From Acanthococcus lagerstroemiae (Eukaryota; Arthropoda; Insecta; Hemiptera; Eriococcidae): 64,000 nucleotides of DNA. The stretch is from the NCBI GenBank assembly GCA_031841125.1, contig CM063108.1, forward strand, positions 48,382,122-48,446,121. Reading direction: 5' to 3'. The notes beneath the pieces are model-generated. The model was not told the origin of the DNA. It saw nothing but the letters and a program-made list of their open reading frames with translations, and ran no database searches. Numbering within the stretch: the stretch's first letter is position 1; every line of letters begins with the position of its first letter. The translations under genes and the position numbers were made by a program. Positions 10,200 through 22,351 of this stretch are shown in pieces.

Positions 10200-13100
10200 T
10201 ACTTAGGTATTTAATGAAGTTATTCTTTGTAATTCCTTTCACGTTCTACTTTATTTTTTCAAACTATTCAATTCATCCGGTTTGATATTTAAAACTTTTA
10301 CCCTGAGTTCTCATGTGGTCCCCTCTGGAAATCCCGAATTCTGGACCTTCAGTACGCCCCTTATTTGGGGGTAGGATGGGTCACTAACGAGACAAAATGG
10401 CGAAGGAAGTCATTCGAGATTAAAATGGAATTCTGGACGGCTGGCCTATGCGGATAATGCGGTCTTGGCAGTTGGAAGTATGGGTAGTTGCGGTGCGGTA
10501 AAAATGCCTCTTCGGCTAGCGGCGTAATTCACGAGTCATTTTACGGTGTCATCGAGCTCGACTAATCACGACCCGCCATCGGGTGTTTGATGTCTTCTTA
10601 ATTACCTCGGCGTACAATGGCACGCAATCTACATACACATTAGGTGCTATTCAACTGGCGTAATTGGCGATCTATTGCGTTGAGGAGTTTTATATGCGCT
10701 ACAGAGATTCGGCGTCTATCACGAAAGGATGAGCAACGATTATACGTTAGGAAAAAAGAAATAAGAAAGAGAGGAGAGAAAACGTTTTTCTCGTCATCGA
10801 TTTCTTGAGGCGGCCGCGCCGCGATCAGAGAACAAACATATCTTAGGTACGAATTTAACTGACAGACTAATCTGATTTTTGCAATGACCTGGCCACGAAA
10901 ATGGACGTCGCACACAGCAATGTAAAAGCATATTTGAAACGTCCGGCCCCGGTCGTGAGCTCCAGTTATCGCGATTGTAATTAACGCCGTTGTACCTGTA
11001 CAGTGCAATTAAGATTCGATTTTCGAGCGCTCTTTCGGCTCTGAGGAGTGGATCGGAATGATGGCGGCAACAGTAACGAGAACGGGAGGTAGGCAGCGCT
11101 GTTAAGTGCCTCGAATTGGGTGGAAAATGTCGGTTATGATGCCTTCGGGTGACTAGAACGCATCATGTGTTAGAATGTCTCGAAAGACGAAGATAGAGTA
11201 GCATTTCTAGAGGAGAGGACTTGAGCTCCAAAATACCAGCATTTTATTTTGAAGTATGCGAACAATGTGCTTGCTATTTCCAGGAAGAAAAAAAAATTTT
11301 GATACAGGTGGAATTCTTGGAGAAAAGCTTTCAGAATGTTGTGGAGGAGCCGAAGTCCTCCGGTCGCCAATCTAATCCAGTTCCTGAATGTCTCTCTTCG
11401 CGGTGGAGGTTGGATAAAAAGCATTTATTCTGTACTCTGGTGTGTTATAATGCCGTTTGGCATGGAGGTACTATGTTTTGTAGGGGTCACAAACGAGGCG
11501 CTTGCTGCCCATTATCACCTTCGTAAAGTCGTCAGATTTATCGGCATAAAGGGCCGTATTTCCGGAATGTGAGAGAGTATTCCTGTGACCCCGCCATCGC
11601 TATAGCGAACTTCTCGACGATTCTATGAAGTTTGAGAATTAAGTATAATTTCAAACTAAATGGCGTGGTGATACCACAAATGAATTTGAGACTTTTCATT
11701 AGAATTACCAACTGTTTTTCTCCTAACATGTTATCAAAAAAATATCGCTAAGTTAGTTACTCATTAATTCGGTGGACGACACTATCTCCTGTTGAACAGT
11801 TCTTAAGGATATCGTCAAAAAGTATTCAAGATTAGTCCATACCTACTTACTAATTATGCTCTAAACTCGCCAATTTCTTGATTCGCTGTGACAATCTTCA
11901 TCCCCGATTCGTTGACCCTTTGTGGATAGGATGAGAATTTAAAATGTCACTTATAATTTACGAATACTGACATGCTCGATGAGTTATACCTCGTCATAAT
12001 ATAAATAATTAAGATTAATCTGCTCGTTTAGCTTCCTTCGAATACTATCGTGCAATTACGAAATCGAATTCCCACAAATACTGAATTTCGATTTGCGAAT
12101 TGAGAACAACTTAATTTCAAAATAAAGCAGAGCTCTACATTTGATTTTTGAAGAATTCAGTTAGATCACTGTCGAACTGTTCCAGCTGTCAAGGATTTGT
12201 TGAATTGTGTTAATTTCGATTGTTGTATCAAAAAATATGTAAATCAGAATATTCAAGTCATTGAATCAAAATTCTCAAATTAATAACTCTTTATGTGTAA
12301 ATTGTCCGAAAAAAAGACTGACTCACTACTTGTGTTTTAAGCTCTTTTTTTCGCATAGGCTTCCATTCTCTTCCTTGCCTTCTCTATAGGATGTTTCGCT
12401 TGAAATGCACCCCCTGCAATGTCGTGGAGTACAGCTTGATCTATGAACATGTATCAGAGTTTGCCAGACTTCACGATTAAAGGTACAAAGATACGGTACA
12501 TCGAAGTTATAATTACAGTGCACTGCTTTGATGTAGAGTCAAGAAGTTTATGAAGAGGGGGGGGGGACTATGATGAGTGAAAATGCGCAGGTTCTGTTCA
12601 CAAATCATGAATTCGATGTCGTATTGGCGTTGAAAAAATTGACCACGGAGTTAGTTGTCAGGATGATGTGATCAAGTCAGTGTCCAGGTTCATTACCTGC
12701 TATTTTGCATCCGGTTTAGATGGCCGACTTTATGGCAGTATTTTTGGTGTTGCATGTTCAGAAGTTAATCTGGTTGAGTTAGGTCAGTTCATATTCTTCA
12801 CTAGCCAGTGCCAGCCACAGAACACTGGTAATAGACTGATATTATTGATAATTTATGCTCGAAGAAATCGATTACCTATACTATTCAGTGTCGGACTTTT
12901 GCGACCGATTCAACAGTATTTTCACCGGGCTTTGCCAAACCTTGTTAGTTTATTAGATTTCTTTGTATGTACTATTTCCAACTCAATCCACTCCGTTGAA
13001 TGATTCCAATACAAGTACCTAAGTTGATTAATCGAGCTGGAGACGTGTTTGGACTTAGATACTTTCACGGTAGCGCTCAGTAAGCAGCATCAGTGACAGG

Positions 13101-14535
13101 GTATGAAAAAAGAAAGAGTAGAATATTAATACCTAGACAAACGATAAATAAAATGGCAATAAAATACTTACAGAAATAAACAACAGAAATATATTATGCT
13201 CGGTGATTAAATTAGAGAAGGGAGAGATATTATGTTCTTTCTAGAGAGGTCGATTATACAAAAGTCTTTAACCATTATACGATGCAGGAATACATAATGG
13301 TAAATACAAATAATAGGTATATTATCTCTTTCTGTTTTCCACCTCTTTTTGTTTATTTGCCTACATATATTTCCCGTGAAACCGTTTAACAAATAATATT
13401 TATGGTGACAACCCAGTAAGGGGGTCCACGTTCAAAATAATCTTTCTACGCGTATTTCTTTTTTCCTGTTTTTTTTTTTAATTTGTAAAAAAAAGTGGTA
13501 CTGGCCTCTGTGGAAATATAACGTCCTGTTCTTGTGGCACTGGTCAAAATATTTTCATTGTCGCGTTTGGTATTTATTTGTATAGAAGACGACCTCCCCG
13601 GAATTTCGTAATTAATTTTCCGACGGCTCGCTCTTTCTCATTCGCAGCATCACTCACACACGGTGGTGTGTAAAGGAATACGATCAATTCGGAAAACGCT
13701 ATCGTATTTAACCGTTTATGCCGGAATTTGTTCTACAGGACGGCCTCATTAGTCGGAGGTAGAGCCGTAAATTTTGTTTCAGGCGACAGGCGTGCACCTC
13801 GATTACATGACCATCTCTATCCAGTGGTTGAGGCATGATATTCTTTTTGTGAATGAGCTCGAAAGCCAGAACGAAATTCTTTTCATAGTATCGCTACTTT
13901 GTGTTCGTAGCTCGAGCAGTTGACTGGAGACTGAAACATTGTTGGCCATTACGAGGGTTTATCATCCTAAGTAGGAGCTTACCAGAGCACGTACATGCTG
14001 ATCCACCTGATGCGCTAATTGGAAGCCCCTAGAGCACAGAATGCCACAGTAGTGGCATTTGAATATTTTATCAACTTCTTCGCTGAAAACGAACACGTTT
14101 GATAGTCAGTAAAAAATAATGTTTCCCTTGAACTATTATAAAGTTTTTATGTAACTCTGATGATGGAAGAGTTCTAAAATCTCTTTGTTATGAGGGTATG
14201 ACAAGCTATATTAATGATGAATCCTATCGAAAATCTTTCGTTGCAACTAATGGCAAGGGGGGAAGATGCACATTCGATTCAAAACTTAGGAAACTAAATC
14301 CCCTGCTAGATGCTGGGCTGATACCTGCTAATCCCTAACAGTACACTGAATGAAAAATTTGACCATAAGTTAGCATAAACTGTGGTAAGTAAGCAAACGT
14401 TGTGTCAATTTTTTAATATTTTGAGATTAATGTTTCTAATGGAAGGAGAAGTCACTAGGTACTATATCTGCTCTCTAAATTACTCAGAAAATGAACAGTA
14501 GTTTTCATTATTCTGGGTTAACGGCCGACCGACGC
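10200..14535. other. Long stretch without a supported gene
   Basis: The part at 10380-11170 is relatively CpG-rich and looks single-copy. The 11221-11526 plus-strand frame (cysteine-rich, no ATG at its start) and the 10640-11008 minus-strand frame have no family resemblance. From 11730 to 13450 the sequence is AT-rich, with nothing beyond short homopolymers such as the G-run at 12558. The stretch from 13600 to 13950 is again less AT-rich. I see no RNA gene, TIR pair or LINE remnant here. Confidence 0.5.
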
Positions 14536-14539
14536 CTAA

Positions 14540-15806
14540 TTAACCTGCCCAGTTTTGGGTATTGGTCTCCACCACCCTTTTCCATCTTGTTCTATTTTGG
14601 ACCACCCCCATCCAACCTGTGCCGAATCTCGCTACTAACTCGTCGTGCCACCTGATGGGGATGTTCTCTTTTTCTTTTCATATCATTGGGGGTCCACACC
14701 GACAACCGGTATCCCTCATTTTCGGATTCCCTCCCTGGCCATGTGGCCCGCAAATTTGAATTTGATTTTTTGATTGTGTACCCAATATCCACCATCTTAG
14801 TTTCCTTCATAATTTCTTCTCTCTTCACCTTATCTTCGAGGGACATACCCAGGATATTGCGTTACATGGAGTATTGTTGCTATTTTTAGTCTTGGGATGT
14901 TTTTCTTGGTCATGGCCCAGGTCTGTACCCCGTACGTGAGGACCGGGATCACACAGCTCTGGAGTACCCTTACCTTGGGCGGAATCTTAATTTTACTCTT
15001 GAATATATTATGTTCTTGAGCCCAGAAGGCTTTCCACCCATTCGCAATACGCACACCTATTTCTGTATTCATTTCATTTTCCATCGACATCCGTTGACGA
15101 AGGTAAGTGTACTCCGGGACTTGGCTTCTTGCGAGGTTCTCGTTCTGAATCCCCACTACGGTTTCATCCGATATTATGATTTTTGTTTTTGCGGTATTCA
15201 TTGTTAACCATATCCCCGAGCACTCTCTGTTGAGTTCCAGTATCATTTCTTTCAATTCCGGTGAGCTCCTCTCCAGCAGCACAATGTAGTCCGCGAACCT
15301 TAAATTATTTAAGTATTCACCATTCACTTTCAAGTCTTTTTTGTCTCACTTTAGGTTGCGGAACGCCTGCTCCAACACGCTGTTGAAGATATTCGGAAAG
15401 AGGGGGTCGCCCTGCTTAACCCCCCTTTGAATCTTGAATTTCTTGTCCTTTTTGTCGGTTTTTATATACGCCATAGAGTTTTTGTAAAAGTTGTTTAGTA
15501 TTTTTATGAAGGTCGAGTGGACCTCCCATTTTCCCAAGGCGATCCACACTTTGTCTTGATAGATGGTGTCGAAGGCCTTGTTGAAGTCGATAAAGGCAAG
15601 GTATACGTGGAAATGGTACTCTCGCGCCCTCTCCAATACCTGGTTTAGTACGTGTATGTGATCGCATGTCGCTTGGTTCCTCGTGAACCCTGCCTGTTCA
15701 GGTGGTTGTTGTTCGTCCAATATTCTGTATATTCTTTCTTTCATTATTTTGAAAAAGATTTTACCTACATTTGAGGTTAGACTGATTGGCCGGTAGGTGT
15801 TGATGC
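14540..15806 (-). mobile_element. RTE-type LINE fragment, copy C
   Basis: A 5'-truncated copy that starts inside the RT domain at INTYRPISLTS (about 15770-15806). It continues in one frame through EQAGFTRNQATCDHI, motif A LAFIDFNKAFDTI and motif B GVKQGDPLFPNIF. A TGA at 15346-15348, replacing the tryptophan of LKW, interrupts it. The same frame resumes with VNGEYLNNLRFADY; the active site at 15286-15297 is FADY rather than FADD. The thumb (GWKAFWAQEHNIFKSKIK, VLTYGVQTWA) follows. Frameshifts near 14850 and 14760 separate the C-terminal part (RNILGMSLEDKV, GHMAREG, VVETNTQNWAG), which ends at TAA 14540-14542. That is the natural C-terminus of this family. No A-rich tail is obvious. Confidence 0.87.
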
Positions 15807-17400
15807 AATTTAAATTTCACGTATTCCATGAGAGTCCATTAGTTAAAAAATCTGATTCTTTATTTTTCCGGAAATGCAATATAGTAACATTATCAACCCT
15901 TATTTCCTTACCACTGAATATGGTAACCATTCCTAGATCGTCAGGGGAAAAGGTAATAGGAGTTGAATCTGGTAACAGCCTATCTGCATGTTCTCTTTCC
16001 CCAGTTTTATTCCCAATTTTGAAGACTGTTTCTCCACCAGTTATCAGTCTTTCATACCTTAAAGTTTAGTCGCCAGAAATCATTTTTGTAATTACCTAAT
16101 AACAGAATTTTGTTACGTTTTGGATTTATAATGTTGACAGACTGTTTGTCCACCATAACTTGAAAAATTTGCTCCACAATTTTCCTCAGTGAAAGCAGAT
16201 TTTCAGAGACTTGAGGCGAAAACGAGAATATTGTTGAAATCTACGCTTAATGGTTAGCTGCGAACAAGGTTCTGAATAGCCAAGGGGTACTACTTCTGAC
16301 TCAAAATGATCAATCGATAACACCGTGGATGATTAGGCGTCATCGCCAACCGGCAAGTAAAGTAGGCAAATATGGAAAAACGACCTGTGATTATCTGAGG
16401 AAATCTTGCGTGATCGGCTAGCAAAAACGCAAAATTATCTTGTACCAGTTGAAATTGGCGGAGGAAAAGCCGTAGAGTTTCAATGGACGGTTGTAAATGT
16501 GATACTGTTACATGAGGACGACTTCTAGATTCTCAGGACTGGCTCTAGCCCAAGCATTTAGAGCACCTTTGATCGTCTTCCTCGTGGAAGTGAGAAGTCT
16601 TAGCCATAGATGTGGAGTGATCTTGAGACGTGCCCTAAGATGGTGAACCTAAGCGAACTTCAGTAACCTGCTCAAAGCGTTTTTCGTTGCGATTATCATT
16701 TTGAAACTTGGAATTACTATGGTAATTGCCATATTGGCATTGTTTTCCCCACTCCCGACCTGTTAGTTAACCGGGGGGTCGGAAAATTGATTCTTGGTCT
16801 GGCTCTCGCATGCCGGTTTGTGGGACTTCTGCTTGCCACCATCTAATAGCGTGGCCTCAAATAAATATAGCACTGTTTACTTATTTGAAGCCATAGCACC
16901 AGAGGGTGCGAGATACTTAGCTTGGATGTAAGATTACTTTGGATTGGATTCCTATGTGGCTCCACCTAGGACAGAACAGCTTCAAACACTCGTATTTACC
17001 GTAAATAGCTTTAAGAAGGGCATAGTAAATAAGTATATGATACAAGGACAAAATATTGTTAAAGTCAACTTCTTGCTGTAAACGTGCAAATCGTCGTTTT
17101 ACTCTACGTATTATCTATCAATACTTTCGTTACCATTAGCACATGATGTTTATTTTAACACTACTCAACTTTTCTTATTTTTAAGATTAGTATCATCAGT
17201 TCCATCACGATTCTCTCATGTCTGGCATATTGTACTTCAATCTCGTTATCACTGTCTTCATCAAGCTTGGTTATTGATACTTTGCTAATAGTGCGGCTTT
17301 TTTTGCTGTTTCTGAAGTCGCCGTGGCAAACTCGATGGAAAATTCGAGGTTTTGGCTTCTTGTTACAATTACTGTGACTCGTTCAGTCATTCTTGTCTCT
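15807..17400. other. No supported gene
   Basis: AT-rich sequence. A 90-codon plus-strand frame at 15797-16069 has no recognisable features. Nothing else was seen. Confidence 0.5.
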
Positions 17401-17473
17401 GCTTGTTCTAAATCCAGAATGACTCTTGGTGTTCAGCTCGGGGGCAGGTCTTGAAATTAACGGAGAATTTGCT

Positions 17474-17833
17474 CTATCTCTGGTCAAGAGTTGCAAACTC
17501 ACGAATGACGTCTTCGGCGAAGAGTTCGGCAAAGTCAGTATCGTATGTCTTACAGACATAAAAGAAAATCATTTCATCAGGAGCTTGGTGTGCATTCTGG
17601 TGGTGATCAAAAGCGCCACGTTGGGAACACCTTGTATTTCGTTCAGGTGGTTGTTCTCTAGCTCGTTGAAATACAGGATTTCCACCTGTAGCTTTTAAAT
17701 CATGTGAACCCTTGCGGTTTGAATTTGACTTGCCAGCTGGCATCGCGCTTTCACCATTCGTGTCCCTGTCTTTTAGCTCTGTATCTTTATCAGCTTCTTC
17801 ATTTTGAACGTTCTTCAACTCTTCGTAAGACAA
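17474..17833 (-). CDS. Unrecognised hydrophilic reading frame
   Basis: A 119-codon ATG frame. Its first 75 residues are charged and glutamine/asparagine/arginine-rich, as in a disordered linker. A more structured, hydrophobic-acidic end follows (TDFAELFAEDVIREFATLDQ). The next bases stay protein-like for about 50 codons in a shifted frame. A frame also runs on the other strand at 17426-17698. It could be the linker of a decayed transposon accessory protein or a host exon; I cannot tell which. Confidence 0.22.
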   Translation of the reverse strand: MSYEELKNVQNEEADKDTELKDRDTNGESAMPAGKSNSNRKGSHDLKATGGNPVFQRAREQPPERNTRCSQRGAFDHHQNAHQAPDEMIFFYVCKTYDTDFAELFAEDVIREFATLDQR

Positions 17834-20102
17834 GCCACCTAAATGAGCTCTGTTCTGCGGCTTAAAAATTAGTAAAAGCGATCCGCAACTTTACCATTTT
17901 CATTTGCTTGGCAGCTTTATTATGTAATTCTTTGATTCATAGTTTAAAGCGTCTTTCAGATAACAATTGTATTTCATCGCCTGCGATTAATATCCATTAC
18001 CATTTTCCAAAGTGAATATCGTCCCTCTTTTGGGACTCGTGTACTTACATAGTCGTCTGTTGAAGGAAGGCAGTAATGTTCAAATTTCCCAATCTTTTCT
18101 CTCCAAGAAGCAACAGAAATTCGCCTAATTCCGCATCTTTTGTCTCGTCCTGAAAATATGCCGAGGGAAATCCCGAGCGAACAATGAGATTTCTAGTTCT
18201 TTAAAATCAGAAGGGCTTTTTGGTTAGTAGTATGCTTCATGAAGAACTTTCGACTGGTGAGTGTTTATTCTGCTAAAATCTGATAGAAGACATGAAAAGT
18301 AGCCGATGGAGGGACCTTTTGGATGATTAGGTTTAGGCTTAACACGTTCTCATGCAGTGCCAATGCGATACTAATCACCCGATTCGATAGCGTGTCAGAT
18401 CATACTTTTGTCGCACTTGTACTTCTCCATTATGAATTGTTGAAGTATTACTGGACCAGTGGCTTGCTGAATCCACAGGCTCTTGATATGGGTGCAGATT
18501 CCGGTTGTCTTGGTTTTATTGCAGGGTGGCCTATTGTAAAATTTTGGATTCACTGTTCGTCTACATGCTCTCTGGTGAAATTTTGAGGAATTTTATTTCT
18601 CCCGATAAATTTGTACCCAATCCAGCTAATCTAGCTGAATCAGTTTTCTGTAAACCATAAAATATTTCGTCGACTTTTTATATGTATGTAATTTATTAGC
18701 ATATGACCTCCTGGTTCACTGTGAAAACTAGTTTGAAATTCGCTAATTTTTAGGGGGAAATCATGAAAGTTGCGAGCTACACGATCATGGCTGTTCATGA
18801 TTTGTAATCAAGTTAATGAAAACAACGTTCGTCCTATTACCTCCCTTTTTGGCTGTTTTTCCGATCACATACAATTTCGAATTGTAGAATGGGTCTCTTA
18901 TTTTCATGCCATCTTCAGAAGCAGCATTCATTGCTATTTGCATCAGTTCTTTCGACTAGTTTTTTTTTTTTAATGTTGTCTTGGTTTTATTGCTCTTCGT
19001 GTGCCGTGCACGCGGTACACGTATGTATGGCTGGCAAGTATTATGAACTCATTGTCGTAAACAGTTTTTCCCGCGGAGCCTCAATAAAATTCGAAATAAA
19101 TACTCGGTAAGAAAGTCCGTGTAATTTTTGATTCGGATCGCCGGGTACGTCTATACTTATGTCTACTATGTATTTATAAGTAGGATCGTAAAGCGCGGAA
19201 TAAATGCGCGAAGAATAGATGATCTCGCGCTATTTATGACAATTCGAAGTCGTGAAACTGACAGGGTGAGATTTACGAGGAATTTTTATGTGCTCGTCGT
19301 CTACGTTGCTATAATGTATTACGCATATTAGAACTGCGATTTGATTTCGATTAGAGAGCAACGTTTGTTTGAAACGAGCGTAAAAAATTGGCGAGGTTTT
19401 GTAAAATAGTTTCGTCTGTGTGCCGGGGATGGTAGCTTTGCGTATGATCGTGTGTATTCCGAAGGTGTTCGAGCTAGTGGATTGAATAATTTCTTTTGAA
19501 GGCTATAGTTGAATGATCAGGCCCATCATCCCTCCTCCTCTTCCATACGAAAAGAAAAGTGTCTCAAATAGCGTATTCCAAGCTACGTCCTCGAAAACGA
19601 ATTTCTCGTAAGTTGTGGCTCATTTAGCCCGGGTCAAATGCGAATCATGTCTCGTACTTGGAAGATTGATATCTTATCCTGGATTTTCTCGCGATTTTAA
19701 CATACTGCTCCCGCGTGATCATGGTTTCTGTTTTCTCCACTACTGTTTGACGAATCAAGGAATTTGAATTATATTTACAGTAAAAGTGTCCTGTAATGGG
19801 GTACAAATTGCCCACTGAAAATGCAGCACGTCGGCTAACCATGGACGAAATTGAGTGACAAAAATAATCTTGTTCTAGCCAGGAACTGAATCAGATGATA
19901 ATGTGATTCACTTCGTTTCAGACTTGGGTGCACTTTTTCACAGTTTTCTTCCCGAGTGCTAATTTAGTCTTGCCTCTAAATGTCTCTTAAGTTCCTGATT
20001 TTTTTTTCTTTCTTTTCAAACATGTTATCGAGTAGGTTAATACGTAGATGTATCATTTAATGTCGTGAATCCTTCAGCGTTAACGGAGTTAGACACGAAT
20101 TA
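17834..20102. other. No supported gene
   Basis: AT-rich to 18960, then a CpG-richer, single-copy-looking segment at 18990-19460. No transposon termini, RNA genes or protein-like frames were seen. A poly-T run lies at 18960-18970. Confidence 0.5.
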
Positions 20103-20110
20103 ATAATAAC

Positions 20111-21594
20111 CAGGGCCCGGATTTTTTGGCAAAAGCCTTCTTTTTCCCCCAACTTAGCCTATTCGATCTATTAAGGTTTCCTGGACGAATCAGTGAATTC
20201 TAAATGTGAAATAATCTCGTGTAAGCAGAGTAATATCGCAACCCAAAATCCATACATTATCATATTAATGACTTATATAAGTTTATGAAAGGGTTGGAAT
20301 GTAGATTATTTCAGCCAATTAATTAGTAATTAAAGCTCAACTTACTGCCGTGGAAGGCTCGTGATGAGCTTTCATTGCCAGCACAGTGAACAAGCAATGT
20401 TATTTACAAGATGTCAAGATAACTGTAAGAATAATGGGGTGAAGCGTCACTATAGGCGGTTCTGAAAGTCAGTACAAGGCGGCGTGCGGGCTGGCTTGTA
20501 TGACTTGCAATAGTGATCAGCATATTGAAATCCTGAAAGCCTACATGGGATCTTACAGGTGGATTCAATGTCAGGGATTGCCTGAACATTAAGTGCACCA
20601 CAATTTAGGTGGGCTTGGTATCAGGAACTTCTCAAAAACCAAGCGCACTACTTGGAGAGGTCATTAGTGGCCGACACGAGGAGTCGGTAGATACGTTGCA
20701 GGGTCCGTTCCAGTCGGCATTTGCACAACTTATACAGTGCTGGCAACGTTTTACTCTTGGTGGCTAGTGAGAGGGTGAGCGTTAGCGAGAGCGAGATCAA
20801 CTGTAAACAATATTGTAATTAACGCTACGGTTATCTGACCTGTATATCTTCCTGATCTTGCATCGGATTGAGAGGACCAGCAGAAACACTAATAACTAGC
20901 ACGACTTCACATATGCACAAAAAACTTTGAACTATAAGAAGATCAGCACAGTAATGCGACGGGTCTCTTGCCACTACCAGTTTCAGTGGCGGTTTCGTCA
21001 GTTTTTGGTTGACGGGCCAGTATTTTATAGCTTCTGTGAGTTCATAGTTTGCGCTACACATCACCCACATTCGAGAAATATCACGTTCGAGATATTGATG
21101 ATCACAGGACTATATCGTTTCGACTTGATGTCGAAGTCGAATTTTTCGACACTAAAACCAATGAGCTAACTTAAATACGGCCTTTTTTTAAATCTTTTTT
21201 CCTTAAAAATTACATTTTAACCTCAAGTTGATGTTTTTAGGGACTTCTTGAGACTATTTCGGACATAAATTCGATTTTCAAAACAATTTTGTCAATTTTC
21301 AGTTTTTTTAGGAAAAAAATTTTAATTTTTTTTTTTTTTTTTTAAGGGGGTGGAAAAATAGTAACACAACCTTATTATTTGTTGCAATGAAGTATTTTGA
21401 TTTCAAATTGTTACGTTGCACGTAGGTTGAGAGGAATAGAAATATAAAAATTAGGAAAATTAGGTTCAGTTTTCCAAGACCGATACCCGCGAAACCATAG
21501 TCTTATAGGGACTTCTTATGGACTATGTAGGTCTTGTTAGAGACTTTTAATTCGACCTTTTTTGAGTTTTGAACGCCTATTAATCCGGGCCCTG
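20111..21594. mobile_element. hAT-type DNA transposon, non-autonomous, 1484 bp
   Basis: It starts CAGGGCCCGGATT and ends with the exact reverse complement, AATCCGGGCCCTG, giving a 13-bp perfect terminal inverted repeat. It is flanked by the identical 8-bp sequence ATAATAAC at 20103-20110 and 21595-21602. Eight-base target duplications with CAGGG-type ends are the signature of hAT elements. No hAT transposase is visible inside: frames at 20404-20601 and 20831-21070 (minus) have no family resemblance. The interior includes a T-rich part at 21170-21350. It is therefore non-autonomous, or has captured unrelated DNA. Confidence 0.82.
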
Positions 21595-21602
21595 ATAATA
21601 AC

Positions 21603-22108
21603 ATTCAATTATTGAAGACAAACGTTCATTCGGGTATCTTTTTATTAAACTTTCGAAGACATTATTTCTTACAAAACTACACAAACAAATTTACGTTTCG
21701 ATACCAAATTTTTCTTCTCGGAATCTTCATTTTAGTGTTGCCAACCGCGCACTCGCGACACTCACTTGAAATCATGTAGGCGAAGTAGCTTTTGATTTTT
21801 TTAAATCGACAAGCTAGACTTTGCTGGACATTATTTGTAGTGACCTCCATAGCAACAAACATCTCATTTCTTATTGTCATGTTTTTTTATTGTTTTTTTT
21901 TTTTGGGGGGGGGGGAGTTCAAGTAATTTTTCCAAAATATTGGTATTTGGCTTTCACCTAAAATTTTGAGAATCATTAGATTATGGCAGACGCAGAAAAG
22001 ATTCAAACAAATTTGTTCTACTCAGATTTCTGATAAGAGTGGCCATTATCATTACTATGTATTTTCTTCATATCGCTCCTGTGTTATGTTCCTTAATCCC
22101 TCAACCAA
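21603..22108. other. No supported gene
   Basis: AT-rich sequence with a T-run followed by a G-run at 21884-21915. Nothing else was recognised. Confidence 0.5.
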
Positions 22109-22120
22109 TACGTTGCGTCT

Positions 22121-22339
22121 AGGGGGTGTAGTTGGCCGAGTGGATAGCGCGCTGGTCTCGGAATCCGGAGGTCCCGGGTTCGAGCCCACGTAGCAACTCA
22201 CTACATTTCGACCTAGGCCGGGTTTTCGGCAAGAAAAGAAGAGGGCTAAGACCGTCGTAGCAGTTTCCCCGACGTCTCTAGAATAACGCTCGAAAGGGCG
22301 GATTTCAGGGCTCTGGTTGAGAGCAAAATTGAAAAAGAG
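22121..22339 (+). mobile_element. tRNA-derived SINE, copy 1
   Basis: The head has RNA polymerase III promoter boxes of tRNA type: box A TGGCCGAGTGG at 22133-22143 and box B GGTTCGAGCCC at 22177-22187. The body (CGACCTAGGCCGG, TTTTCGGCAAGAA, CTCGAAAGGGCGGATT) is shared with copies at 51.4 kb (plus) and 35.4 kb (minus). The tail is a short A-rich stretch rather than long poly-A. Perfect 12-bp direct repeats TACGTTGCGTCT lie at 22109-22120 and 22340-22351, as left by LINE-mediated insertion. It makes no protein. It is not a working tRNA, because the acceptor stem cannot pair. Confidence 0.9.
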
Positions 22340-22351
22340 TACGTTGCGTCT

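Noticed and set aside
9870..10242. N-terminal part of the long minus-strand frame upstream of the pogo-like tail
   Set aside because: It runs across a transposon terminus and a C-run and reads as low-complexity sequence. Only the segment below about 9860 resembles a transposase.
22121..22200. Functional tRNA gene in the SINE heads
   Set aside because: A and B boxes are present, but the 5' and 3' acceptor sequences do not pair and all three heads continue into the same non-tRNA body.
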